This document shows, piece after piece, positions 24,674 through 36,525 of a stretch of 64,000 nucleotides of DNA (positions are counted from its first letter, which is position 1; each line of letters begins with the position of its first letter). The DNA lies in NCBI GenBank assembly GCA_021613535.1, contig CP075495.1, positions 9,300,001 through 9,364,000 on the forward strand. Direction: 5' to 3'. Origin of the DNA: Adineta vaga. Taxonomy: Eukaryota; Rotifera. Below the pieces are notes generated by a model that did not search any database, was not told where the DNA came from, and worked only from the letters and a program-made list of their open reading frames with translations. The translations under genes and the position numbers were made by a program.

Positions 24674-27600
24674 CTTCTTCTTCTTCTTCTTCTTCTTCTT
24701 CTTCTTCTTCTTCTTCTTCTTCTTCTTCTTCTACTCTTACTTCTACTTTATCGTTGTCACTTGGAGTTTGTTGGTGAAAGGGAATAAAAAAAACCAAATT
24801 TTTTTCTTCGTCTTCAAATATATTTCTTGCTTTTTGATTGGTTGATTTTTTCTTCTCTTCATCTACTTTTGCTCGTTTTTTTTCATTCTCTTCCAAAGGT
24901 AAATTGACAACTTCAATGTTATTATTTGGTTTTATTATCATACGTAAAGAATTTCCAGTTCGATCTATTTGTACATGATTTTCATGCCAATGTAATATAT
25001 CATTTATTTCTAAAGCTTGTTGATGTAAAAGATTTGATAAGCGTAAACCATCTTCTCCACCAATACGTACTAAATAATTAGGCATTGTTCGATAACGTAT
25101 AAGAAACATTTGACCTTGATGACTTGACCATTGTGCATTGTCTGATAACCATTGTATAACACTTATATCACCTTGACTATCATCATCATGATCATCATGA
25201 TCATCACCAACAACAGCAACATTTTCTTGTACTGCTAGATTTTGATCATCAGACAAAGGTGGTAATTGTAATGATTGATCATCCAATGTTAATATTAATG
25301 ATTGACCATCTGGTCCTTCTTCGTAAGAACAAATATGTAATAATAAACTAGCTAATTCATTTGCATTCAATGTATGACCTAGTTGATGTTTTTCGAAAAG
25401 ATCATGAATATCTTCATTGGGTACGATAAAAGTTCCGTTTAATATTAATGTTCCTGTATCATTATCAAAATGTATATCATTTAGTGAACGAAGAAGTTTA
25501 GCTAAACGTTCAATTAATTCTAGTGATGGAGATGTTTGAATAGTTAACACTCGTCGAACATCTAATTCACTATTTGCAACATGAATAAGTTGTTCATTGG
25601 CATCGAATGAAACATGACCTGTACGAATTAAATATTTTAAAATTTCATTCCAATAATAATTTTGATTTGATTGTAGCTGACGTATTTGATAAAGATCAAG
25701 TATACGTGAACCTAAACGACCAATCAATGGAATAATGACACCATCAACATTCATTTCTTGTCGATCAAAATCAAATGTTGTATGTCCAACAAGCCAATCT
25801 TCAATAACAGCAATTAACTGTGCTGGTATACGACGATTTACACGACTAAGTTCTTCAACCCATTGTGCATTGTGATATTTTTTCTTATAAACTAACCATT
25901 TATCTGCTGGAATAACAATTGGTTCTCCATGTATGAAAACAACTAATTGATCCAATTCAGTTTCAAATGGTAGTGGATATTCATCAATAGCATCAAGATA
26001 AACATTTTTTGCTAAAGTTATATTATCATTTGTTGGTAAACGTATATGTGACATTTGAATTTGTTGACCATCAATAAGAAGAACTAATGCTCCATCATCA
26101 CTACGTAAACGTCTTGCATTCGTAGAAAAATAGTCATAAATAAACTGTTCATAACTTAATGGATTCAACTCTAGTTCGTTCATTTGTTCACGTGCTTCCG
26201 GACGAAGATTTTCATAAATAGGTTGTTCTTGTAATTGAATATCATTAGATGGAACAAGAATTGAACTAGCTACTGCAATAAGACCGGCCACTCCACTTTG
26301 TGTATCGGGATGATGCGGAATAGAAGGTTCTTCTATGATAGTACTTGACTTTGGTCGAAATTGTTGAGTTCTTTGTTGTTGTTGTTGTTGTTGTGGTTCA
26401 TCAGCAGAACTATAACCTGATTCAATCACTGTCATTTGACTATCCGTTCTTTTATTTACAATAGGTTGTAGTTGTTGTTGGAGTTGATACTGTTGCTGAG
26501 GATGTCGTGATTGTTGTGGAGTAGTAGATGAAGCAATAGATTCTTGTGAACCGACTCTTGTATATGAAGCCGTTGGTGTAGAACCAAAAACACTAACCGA
26601 TGGTTGACTCTCATGAATAGTACTTGTTTCAGTATATTTGCCAATACCAGAAGATATGGTAGTCGGCTGTTTTTGTTGCTGCCATGCTCCAGCACCAGTA
26701 ATGCTTACGGTAGAACCAGGATCATTTTCTGTTATTTTAAAACGTTGAATTTCAGCGGTTGGTGTCTGATTATTAGATGATGATATAATTTGATCTTGAG
26801 ATGAACTTCGTGGCCGTATTCGTCGATCAAGTGGATAATTTCGAGGAGTATTATCTTCTGAATCACCTTGATATGCTGAACGATCACTATATTCATTGAT
26901 TTGTGTATCACCACTATCCTGTCGAGAACGTGATTGTTGTTGAAGACGATATAATTGATCACGTTGAGCCGATGTTAAACTAAACCAAAATGTTTCATCC
27001 CATTTCCATGTACGACCATCCTACGAAAAACATATAAAAAATTGAAAGAATAAATCAGAAAAGAAAATAAATCTATATCTTACTGGTAAATAGTATCCAA
27101 TGTCATTTTGGGATTTAATTCGTTTACCAATAATGTGTTGAATTTCTTCAATATCAAATGGGAATGAATATATTTGGGTTTTTTGTTGTTGTTGATGTTC
27201 TTCTTGAACACCAACTAAATCTTCCCATGTTAGTGGAGCAACAACATGTGTATCTGCTGTTGGTTGTTTCGTACGTGGAGCAACTTTAAGAGGTTCAGTA
27301 TGTTGTATAGTAGATGTTTTCGGTTGTTTAACACGAAATCGTATTTCGTCACCATGTCTCGAAGGTCTTTCTTCAGGTTCTATTCGTTTGTTTTGTGCTG
27401 TTGGACTATTTAATGTAGATGAATCAGATGAACGACCACTTTGTTGTTCAAATAGTGAACGAAGTGCATCTACTCGACCAGCTGTTGTTATTGTTGATGT
27501 TGTCGAATGAGTATCAGATGGATCCATATGTTCTTTAACCCATTTGGACTGATTTTTTGGATGATGAGTATCAACAACAAGTTGATAGTCTAGTCTTTGT

Positions 27601-30600
27601 AATTGATCACGAACAAGACGAGGATCAACACCTGTAGTAGACGTTAATGAAGAGGGCGGTTGAGAGGGAGGAGGAGGAGGAGGAGGAGGCGGCGGCGGTG
27701 GTGCAGTGGTTGGTCTTGATACTATTGCTTCGTTAAGATTGGTCAATCCACTTGCTCGTTGTAGACGGCCTATTACTGGTTCTTTACTACTTGATGTAGT
27801 CGTCGTCGTCACTATTGAATCATCTTCTTCTGTATCAAAATTACTTTGCTGTTCAGTTTGTTCGAACGACAATGTACGATTCGCACTTATTCGAGGTGTA
27901 ATAACTGGTGCAGATACATTTGGAAATGTTCGTGACGATGGTATTGGATCTGAAGGAGTATATTCTTCACTGAGACTATTTGTAGCTGATGCCGGTATAA
28001 CACGAACCAATTGTTCAGCAAATTGCACACGGGATGGACGTCGGTGATCATCACTATCATCCAAAATAAATGATGTTTCAAATTGACTATCTCCTGATTG
28101 CATATCATATGGCACAGGTGGCCAACTAGATATTCGTGTTGTTTCTTCTGTTGCAGGTGTTGTAATCGTTTGACGAGGATTTACAAATGGTGCATCATTA
28201 TGTGGTTTGGAAGACGTATTTGTAGCTGCTGTCCAATCTTGATTTGTGAATGAACCAGACATACTACTCACTGTTGAATGCGTATTAATTTCATCACCAC
28301 TTAAACGTGATGTACGATCAGAATCTAATTCGTCAGGTTGAAGCATTGTTCGAGAAGATTTAGGACGTGGAAGAGTTGGAGGTGGAAGTGGCTGTTCTGA
28401 AGGTGATGATTGAGCAATAATTGTTGTTACTGATGACGTACTTGTTGGAGACGATAGAGATGTTGGTTTATTTTGTTCTTGATTATTATCAACGTGTATA
28501 AGATATTCTTCGTATGAATATCTTGATTCTTCAACGAGTTCACTTGGTGAAAGTAGTTCGTCAGTATCGACAAGTGATGATGGATTATTAGCTAAACGTT
28601 GACTACCAGAATGAATTTTCAGACGTTGTTCATAAATAAGATTATTTGAGTTTGTTGTTTGTTGATTATTACCAATCACTAACGTTGAACCGTGTGTTGA
28701 TAATTGACTTAATGATAATGGTGGAGAAGTTTGAGTTGATTTGGCCGATGCTGATGGATCGTAATTAGCACGAAAACGAATTGGTTGACGTTCTTGTTGC
28801 TCAACAAATACACAACTATCTTGAGTTGAATTTACACTCGCTTGTTCTGTATTATTTCGATTAAGATAATAGATCGATAGAAGTTGAGTTTCAGCAAAGG
28901 AAGGAATGGACCTGGACTGAAAAGATTGAGTAATTTGATTTTCTTGATTAGTTTGGTAGAATTAGCTGATTGAGCAGGGATCATCAACGGAAATGATGAT
29001 GATGTAACGATGCTTGAAGGCAACGTATATGTACTTGTTTGACGAGAATTTGGAATTACGTTTGGAGATAAGGAAGAGTCACTTGAATCGCCTGATGCAG
29101 TATTCAATTGTTCACGACGTCGTACTGTTCGTTTTGGGCGACGAGTTTGATTTTGTTGATGCATTTAAACTTAAGGAAGAAAAAAAATATGTAAATAGAT
29201 TTCATATTTTATTGTTATTTTGTTTTTTTAGTTAAAAAATATAAACATTGTCACAATACCTCCATTTTTACACTCTTCAATAGCCTTGAACTTTTTCACA
29301 ACATATACATGCTCATTTCAATCATCATCATCTCATACTTTTGGTCAAAATGTATGCATGCACTTTTGCTCTCTTCGTATTTCTTCTTCTTCTTCTTCTT
29401 CTTCTTCGCTTTCTTCTCCTCTCGTATTCGAAATATGACGACGAATTTTTCTGTTTTTTTTCACTTTTATATTTACCTCATTGGGTTCGTTCTTTTTCTT
29501 TCTTCGTTCTTTTACTTCAAGTTAAACTAACTCAACGAACATCGACGAGATTAGTTCACTCAATTCTCTTTCTTCTCGACAATATGCCTCAGGAAGAAAA
29601 AGAAAAAAGCAAGAGAAAGACCGGCATCGTTAGTCATCGCTGCATCATGTCAAAATGAGTAAAGAGAGCGAATAAACATTATAATTGCGATTTTTTTTCA
29701 CGACAGTAAGGGAGCCACGCACTTATAATGTATGTGGCAACGAATAGAGTGTCAAAAAAATATACACCATTGAATTAGTTATGTAAAGAAGAGAAAAAGT
29801 ATACTTTTGCCATTGATCAATTTTGGTCAATCAATAATAGAAAAACATTGACTGAATAGAAAAAGTCTTACGTGAAGAAGAAAAAAAATGAATTAAATTC
29901 GTAAGATTTCTTACTATTTATATTGAGAAATAAGATGATTTAAACATAACATCTATTAAAGATTTGCTTCTTCGGTAACTGTCATTAAAATTGAAACGAA
30001 AAAGAAAATGAAACCTTCAAGCAACAGGCCAACTACTCATTCTTCTTCTTCTTCTTGACGAACGCGTGTAGTAAAGTAAATAGTAGTAAATCTCATGTAT
30101 ATATATATGTTCGGTCATATTAAAGTGAAGAATGAAAGGGAAAGTTTCAATTTACGTCTATTCGAATAATACTTGACATTTTTTCTTTGTGAAAAATGAT
30201 TATTATCATTATCTTTTTTTTTCAATTTAATAACCAAAGGTTTCTTTTACACCTTACAATAAACAATAGTGTGAGATATATTTCTTACCTTTTTATTGTC
30301 TCGCGTTTGATTTCTTTGTATTTGATAATTATCTTAATTTTGTAAGTTCATTGTGTAACTTGACCAAAACTTGTATAATATAGATGAACCAGTCAAGTAA
30401 CACATAATGTAGCAGATGGCGGTCAAACCAAAATGACATTTTTTTTCTCGAGCGAACAAAAATGCCCAAGAATTAAAGAAGAAGAAAGCGAGAGAAAAAG
30501 AAACGCAGGAAAAAATGCAGAAGAACAACAGCAATAGACATGAAATTATAACCGGCCCAATACAAAGCCGACAGAACATATCAACATGATCGGAAGATTT

Positions 30601-33600
30601 TTTTCAAAAGCACCAATCTATATGTCTGGTTGATATGGACGATTTAGAATTAGGATGAATGATCGAATTCAAACGAACGAACGAATCAATGAGTCGAGAG
30701 AAAGAGAAATGATTATTGTACCGACTGCTAGATATATTTTTACTTACCTCGACTAGTACCACTTGTAGGATGACCATCGGCTTGATCATCATAATGAGAA
30801 TCACCTCCTAGAAGAGAACTAAGTGTCAATATGATTGTGTGTTTTTTTTCAAACGAAAAAGAATCTTGGCAAGGGACTAATCCGAAATGTATTGGATGCA
30901 GGTGCGATCTGATGAAAATAAAAGAAAAAGACCTTTTATCTTTATTATTTAAGCAAGGAAAGAAAGAAAACCATGCTTTAGTTTATATTATCATAACTTT
31001 TCACACACACCTCCATTATTGATATGAGCTAAAGTTTTGCTTCCTATATGTATATATGTATCAAAATAGAAAACAATAGTAAAAAGTATGCTATTTTGTT
31101 TATTCGACTAGATACCCTTTCGAATTTCATCAAGTAAAAGATTTCTTTTCAGTGCTGAATGAAGATAGAAATGATATATTGAAAAGAATCGTAAATGATA
31201 TAATGAAAAACAAACCTTGTCCACGAATTTGATTTTGTTCAACTTCGCGTTTATATTTTTCGATTTCATCGTTATCCATATGTGCAAATGGATTTTGAGC
31301 ATAATAGGATTTATAAACGACAGCATTGTTTTGTTGATCACGTTTAATAATACCTTTTGAGACTGCTCCAACAACAACAACAGGTTCAGATGATGTTTGA
31401 TGTGGATCCTGTTAAAGATTTATTTTAATTATCAGAAATAATGCAAAGAACTCGAGATCGATTTTCTTACTTTCATTTGTGTTAAATCTTCCCAACCAGC
31501 ATTTTCAAGAATTTTCGATTGATAACCAGCAGATATTTTTTCATTGAAACGATCTTCTTTCATCTGTTTTTGATGACTTTTAAGTTCTTTGGGATCAATA
31601 TTGCTTGGAGCAAATTGATGTTTTGTATCAATTTTAATTGGTGTTGAATGTTTGAAACCTGTATCTGGCACCCACTGTAGAGAAAAAAAGGGAAACTCAT
31701 TGAATCTAATATGTTTCCAAAGACGTATAAGAGGTGATTATATTTAAATCTTCTTTCAATTGAAATATTACGTCATCTTCTAAAGTAAAGAATAGGCGAT
31801 TGTTCATTTTTTACTGATCGACAATTCTGTTCTCTATTCTGGACATGACAGAGTCAAACATTATCCATTATTGATTTCGTAAAGTTACATTTTCATTAGA
31901 ATTAATCACGAATATAAAAACATGATATTTTTTAGATTTGGTCATGGTTTTTATTACAATCATATAATTATGATATAGGTAAACAGTAGTGAAAGATCAA
32001 ATTTTGAAAGTTATCTTCCATAAAATTGTCAAACCTAGGTCGTACTTCCTGTCAAGGATAAATTTAATGAAACGATTTAATACTTTCGAATGACATGCAT
32101 ACTAATACTAACGATCGAACACATCAAAACCTTGCATATTCTCATCTCTCATCTCTCATCGCCTATGAAACGATTTATACAAACGAGATGAATACTTAGT
32201 CAAATTCTTTTTCGTTTTCATAATCAATTGTGATAAAACTTTTCTTTTCTCAACTTGAGAAATTGTTCTCCTAGAATTTAGATAATCATATTCATGTATA
32301 TTTTACTCTAGTGTGTCATTTGTTATATTGATTTCAATCTTTCTATTATATATGAAAAGGTCAAGTTAGAGGAATACATTTGTTACTGCTGTTGCTTATC
32401 ATTGTTTTAATTCAGAAGGTTAAATGTCATGGACATATAGATTTGAAATTCTATTCTACTAAACAAAAGAGAAAAACGTTCCTATAGAATTCTTACTTTT
32501 GTCACTTTTTTTGGATTCAGTGTTCCTGTTTCTTCGATTTCTTGTTTTAAATATGCATTTGGTGAATTGCACCATTCAGTTGTGTGTTGAGCTTGCCGTG
32601 ATGGTGAACTAAAATAAACAAGATTTTTTTTTGCGTAAAGAAAGAATCACAATCGACATTAAGTGACTTACTATGCTTCGGGATGTGTTTGTCCTCCATC
32701 AACAAAAGCCGTAGCTGATGAAGCAGCTGGTGGTACTTCAATGTCTTTGAACGTTGCTGCTTTATCCAATGTACGAATCAATGGTTGCCGATAAACATAA
32801 CCCGTACGAAAACCAGCATTATCCAAAATACGCATTAAACATTCAAATTCAAGTTCACCTATTTTCCATTTTCGATCTTCTGTGGCTTCATTGATATTTC
32901 CTTGTAAGACATCAGCAATCTAGAATAATAGTATTCATTCATTATTTCAACATACAAAGAAAAACTAAAAGAGCAAATATCATTCATCTTTCATTTACCC
33001 GTTTTTGTTGTTCATTCGTTGGTAAATATAATTGATCAATACCAATTGGTGCTGCACGTACTTGTACTTCACAAGCATTGATAACATTAAATGCATATTT
33101 CCATGCTTCTTCTATTGTTTCACCACATGCAACAAATCCATGATTACGTAAGATCATAACTTTATTTATCGGACCTAAATCTTCGACCAGAAGTTTTTTC
33201 ACATCATCTTCAATTAAAATACCACGATAATCATGATAAGAAATCTTTCCGCAAAATAAAGCATCTTGAGATAATGGCAAAAGTCCACATTTCATTGCTG
33301 ATACAGCAGCAACTGCTGGTGTATGCAAATGTACAATACATTTTATATCCGGTCGAGCTTTATGAATTGCTGAATGAAGTGTAAAACCAGCACGATTGAT
33401 TCCGTATGTTGTACTACCCGGATCGACAATATTGCCTTTATAAAAGAAAGAAGAGAAAAGTAAAAAAAAAAAGAAAAAGTTTCATGCTGATTTTTTTGTT
33501 CGTTCTTACCAGCAATATCAACTTTAACTAAAGTTGAACCTGTGATTTCATGATACATCATACCAAATGGATTGATCAGAAAATGTTCTTGTTCTTGATT

Positions 33601-34220
33601 AATACGTACCTAAAAATGCATAAAACTGTAATTGTTTCTTTCCAATTTAAATGTATGAAGACAAAAAGTTATCTCTAATGTTCTTATTCGGATATTATTA
33701 TTCATCATCTATTCGTATTTTCAATATTAAAACAACAACAACGAACCGTGATATGATTATAAATGCCTTGTGACCATCCGAATAAATCAACTAGTCGATA
33801 GAGTGACGCTACTTTACATCGAAGTAAACGTTCACTTTTCGAATAACCTGTTGAATCAACACCACGAATATCATTGATTGGTACAATGACCGATCCACCA
33901 GCACGTGATAACGATGAAACTGTTGTCCATCGTGATGTATGTGGTAATAATAATTCAGAGATTTGCTGTAAAGCAATTAATGACGCTGGATGTGGTCCAT
34001 GTTTCAATGCGTCTGTTATAATTGCTTCTAATTCATGACGAAATTCATTTGAATTTAATATCATTGTTACACGTTGTCGTTGTCCCATTTGACGCATATC
34101 TTCTTTAACATCTGCTGGTCGATCTAATTCACGACGATACTCATCATCAACATCATCAGCATGTTGTGAATGAACTTTGACAGGAGATTCCACATGTGTT
34201 CCATTTGTTACTGTTGGCAT
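18389..34220 (-). CDS. add: Adducin (spectrin-actin capping protein)
   Basis: Fourteen exons, complement of 18389-18526, 18818-18865, 18959-19026, 19111-19170, 19233-19322, 30748-30807, 31011-31043, 31216-31408, 31471-31674, 32497-32608, 32672-32919, 32999-33435, 33510-33609 and 33747-34220; 754 residues, close to the usual 700-740. The head is the aldolase class II-like domain (exons 33747-34220 to 32999-33435; [24 protein letters not shown]), then the neck ([20 protein letters not shown]) and a Ser/Thr-rich tail. It ends with the MARCKS-related basic domain [18 protein letters not shown], which binds spectrin-actin and calmodulin and is a PKC target in other animals. All phases agree across the 11,425-bp intron 19323-30747, which contains another gene. 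Four tail exons (33, 60, 90, 60 nt) are phase 1-1 and could be skipped without frame change. A splice acceptor just upstream of the ATG implies a 5' UTR exon. Confidence 0.93.
19944..29164 (-). CDS. Unrecognised ~3,000-residue repeat protein nested in an adducin intron
   Basis: Three exons, complement of 19944-27020 (a single 7,077-nt exon), 27084-28916 and 29060-29164; 3,004 residues. Residues 1-840 are Ser/Thr/Gln/Pro-rich with an [11 protein letters not shown] basic start, a 12-Pro run (~27665-27705) and [19 protein letters not shown] at the start of exon 3. Residues ~935-2540 hold about 25 divergent copies of a module. Each has a short hydrophobic helix ending in a glycine turn, then a D/N-rich turn and two strands ending in L-x-L-P or I-x-V-P; examples are [39 protein letters not shown] and [20 protein letters not shown] poly-Glu run interrupts at ~1409-1438. 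The last ~460 residues contain a compact conserved-looking block ([34 protein letters not shown]) and an acidic, Ser-rich tail. No signal peptide or membrane segment. Function unknown; scaffold-like. Confidence 0.85.
24644..24731. repeat. (TTC)n microsatellite coding for poly-Glu
   Basis: About 29 consecutive TTC units on the plus strand, read as GAA (Glu) codons in the large nested gene. The run is uninterrupted and all-GAA, so it is probably length-variable. On the plus strand it gives a spurious poly-Phe open frame. Confidence 0.95.
29165..30747. other. Adducin intron segment upstream of the nested gene
   Basis: About 1.6 kb between the adducin exon at 30748 and the start of the nested gene; must contain the promoter of the nested gene if it is independently transcribed. 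A TTC run (about 29384-29407) and T-rich stretches are present. A possible splice acceptor (cttccttaag) lies just before the nested ATG, suggesting a 5' UTR exon further upstream. No coding frame. Confidence 0.4.
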
Positions 34221-35436
34221 TTTATCAAAAGAAAACTTTCTATCTAGAAAAAGAAACACCAATTTTCATTGAGAATAAATCATTCATCTCGTTCACAATG
34301 TTTTGATTGTATTCTATATGAAAATATTCGTTTCCTGACGTTCTTTTTTCTCTATTGTGAATACTTCCGAGTAATAGTGCCAACAAATGCACAATTAAAC
34401 AGTAATATATATATATATAAATAATTATGATATAAGCTGGTTAATATATCGAACGAAATAAATTCTAGTTCAAAAGATTTCTATTACATACGTAATATAT
34501 ATCATATGTCTATAGAGAGCAAATAGAATGAATGCAAATAGTATACAGGTTTTCTTTTTTAGAAGCTCATGGGAAATTTAAACACAAAGCAAGTTCAAAA
34601 TCAATAAATTTTTCTATGTAAGTGTGACAGCTGTGTCCCACTAATAAACAATAGAGAAGATCAATATTTTCAGATTGATTTAGAAAATATATATTAAAAT
34701 ATACATTATCAATTTGTTCAATATCTTATCTTGTCTTAATCCCTTATAAGAAATATTATAATGAATTCAATCAAACAGAAACTATAACGGTAATGATGAG
34801 TAGTATTATTTATACAAACCTTGAACAAAGTGTTAATATATTCTATCACTTAATTAGATTTTAATATACAAATGATTATTATTATCATGCATAATCATAG
34901 ATTAGTCGAATCAAATCTAAATTACTAAAGAATGAAGTTAGAATTTAAAAATTGCTTTTCTCTTTAGTCTAATATCTGACGTGAATATTAATAATCATGA
35001 ACAAAGAGATTATTTATCTTCTTTCCTTTTTTCTTAGGATTTCATCAATAAGCAATGCATGTATATCATTATATTCTCCATTATCTTCGAAAAAACAAAC
35101 ATTTCTTCGACTAAGATATTTATGATTTAAAATATTGTTCAAATCAGATCTGATTTTGCCTGTATCAGTGTAGCAACACTTCATTTTATTTTCTCATTAA
35201 TATAGAGTAAATATCAAGTTTTACTAATCAATAGGCTTCTGTCCTTAGTTCCTATTTAGTAAGAAATCTTATCATCGCTAAACTGAGAAAAGAATAACAT
35301 CATAAAGTTTCTCTTACTTGCCAGTATCAAGGATACTCGAAAATTGCTTCATATGATAATCATAATACTTTACTGAGCTCCAATTATATCTGTACTATCT
35401 AAAATAAAAATAAAAATCTTTCTTTTCTCAATCTTA
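34221..35436. other. Intergenic, 1.2 kb, adducin upstream region
   Basis: AT-rich sequence between the adducin start codon and the 3' end of the SET/MYND gene. The first ~25 bp (to 34245) are adducin 5' UTR ending at a splice acceptor; a TA run lies near 34407-34419. No coding frame seen. Confidence 0.4.
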
Positions 35437-36525
35437 TCAATTAATCTGTTTTTGTTTAATCGCCATTTCTAAACGATACTCTTCACATAATTTTTTAGTT
35501 TCTTCTGTCAAAGGATGTCTTTCACCCATAGATATTTGTACTCGTTGACAAGTATTCTTCATGGTTGATTGAAGAATTAGATAAGATAGAGTTTCTGCTA
35601 ATAATAATTCTAATTTCAAATGTTTAACATGATGTAATGATACATAAGCATGATAATAGGGTAATAACTGATCATAATATTCCGATAAATTCTTACTCAA
35701 TTCATATGCATTCAGATAATCTAGTTTATCAATTGATTTATCCATTTGTTGTTCAGTTAGATGAATTTTTTCTAATAAAATAAATTCATTTGGATCATTT
35801 TTTAAACAACGTTTACATTGACAAGTAAAATAATAATTTTCTCGTAGAAATTCTTGTCGAGTTTGATATGGTTCTAATAAATCAATATAATTTATTGTCC
35901 ATTCATCTGTTAATTGATCTGATAATGTTCGAATAGACAGATATTTTCCATTGAAAATTGTATGACACGTTGGAAAACATGAATGATTGTAGATTGTAGC
36001 ATCGAAATATAAACCATAACCAATCGGTTTTAAATCAATTGTATCATGTATAGTTAATGTATTGATAACTAAACGACAAAAGTGTTGAAAGATTAATGTC
36101 TCATCTAATTGATCAAAGATATTCCATTGTTTTAATTGTTGATATATCAATTGAAATGTTGTATAACGTCGTCGATCATTTCGAATTTCATTGTCATGAG
36201 TTTTAAGATCAGTTAAACAACGTTTTGTTGAAGAACTCTCTATTCCATGATCATTTTTATATCGAAGAATTAAACGTAAAAATAGACGTGTTAAATCATA
36301 TTCATTAGTAATTGTATGTAAATGTTCACATTCATATTTATGATAGATCCAATCTTGTCGTTGACATGATATTGAACAATATGATATTTGACGACATTTG
36401 GAACAACGTTTTAAATCATTTGAAACATTCAAACATTGACAACAGTATGTTGATGTCGATGATGATGAAAGAATATGAACATAAGGTAATAAAGATGAAA
36501 AAAGATCCGTACCACAGATTACCAT
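35437..36525 (-). CDS. SET and MYND domain protein (SMYD-like), N-terminally short
   Basis: Single exon, 362 residues. A MYND zinc finger at ~27-66 has all ligands (CCQCLN, RCSKCRQISYCSISCQ, HKYEC). The SET core follows, with NHSCFPTC (the SMYD NHSCxPN site, ~190-197), INYIDLL and the post-SET cysteines CQCKRC. A helical C-terminal part (EKIHLTEQQ onward) is shorter than in SMYD2/3. SMYD proteins are lysine methyltransferases of histone and cytosolic substrates. The N-terminal SET strand with the GxG cofactor motif, normally before MYND, is missing: the reading frame has a stop two codons before the ATG (TAC TAA AAG ATG), and the sequence upstream looks like a spliced 5' UTR. The protein may be catalytically weak, or I may be missing an alternative first exon. 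Confidence 0.85.
   Translation of the reverse strand: MVICGTDLFSSLLPYVHILSSSSTSTYCCQCLNVSNDLKRCSKCRQISYCSISCQRQDWIYHKYECEHLHTITNEYDLTRLFLRLILRYKNDHGIESSSTKRCLTDLKTHDNEIRNDRRRYTTFQLIYQQLKQWNIFDQLDETLIFQHFCRLVINTLTIHDTIDLKPIGYGLYFDATIYNHSCFPTCHTIFNGKYLSIRTLSDQLTDEWTINYIDLLEPYQTRQEFLRENYYFTCQCKRCLKNDPNEFILLEKIHLTEQQMDKSIDKLDYLNAYELSKNLSEYYDQLLPYYHAYVSLHHVKHLKLELLLAETLSYLILQSTMKNTCQRVQISMGERHPLTEETKKLCEEYRLEMAIKQKQIN

Noticed and set aside
24600-24845. Plus-strand frame with a long poly-Phe run
   Set aside because: It is the complement of the poly-Glu (TTC)n tract in the large minus-strand gene; no protein has this composition.
19944-29164. Large-repeat exons as alternative exons of adducin
   Set aside because: The large frame has its own ATG and stop, and an in-frame stop precedes the ATG after the nearest possible acceptor; adducin exons on both sides join in phase without it.
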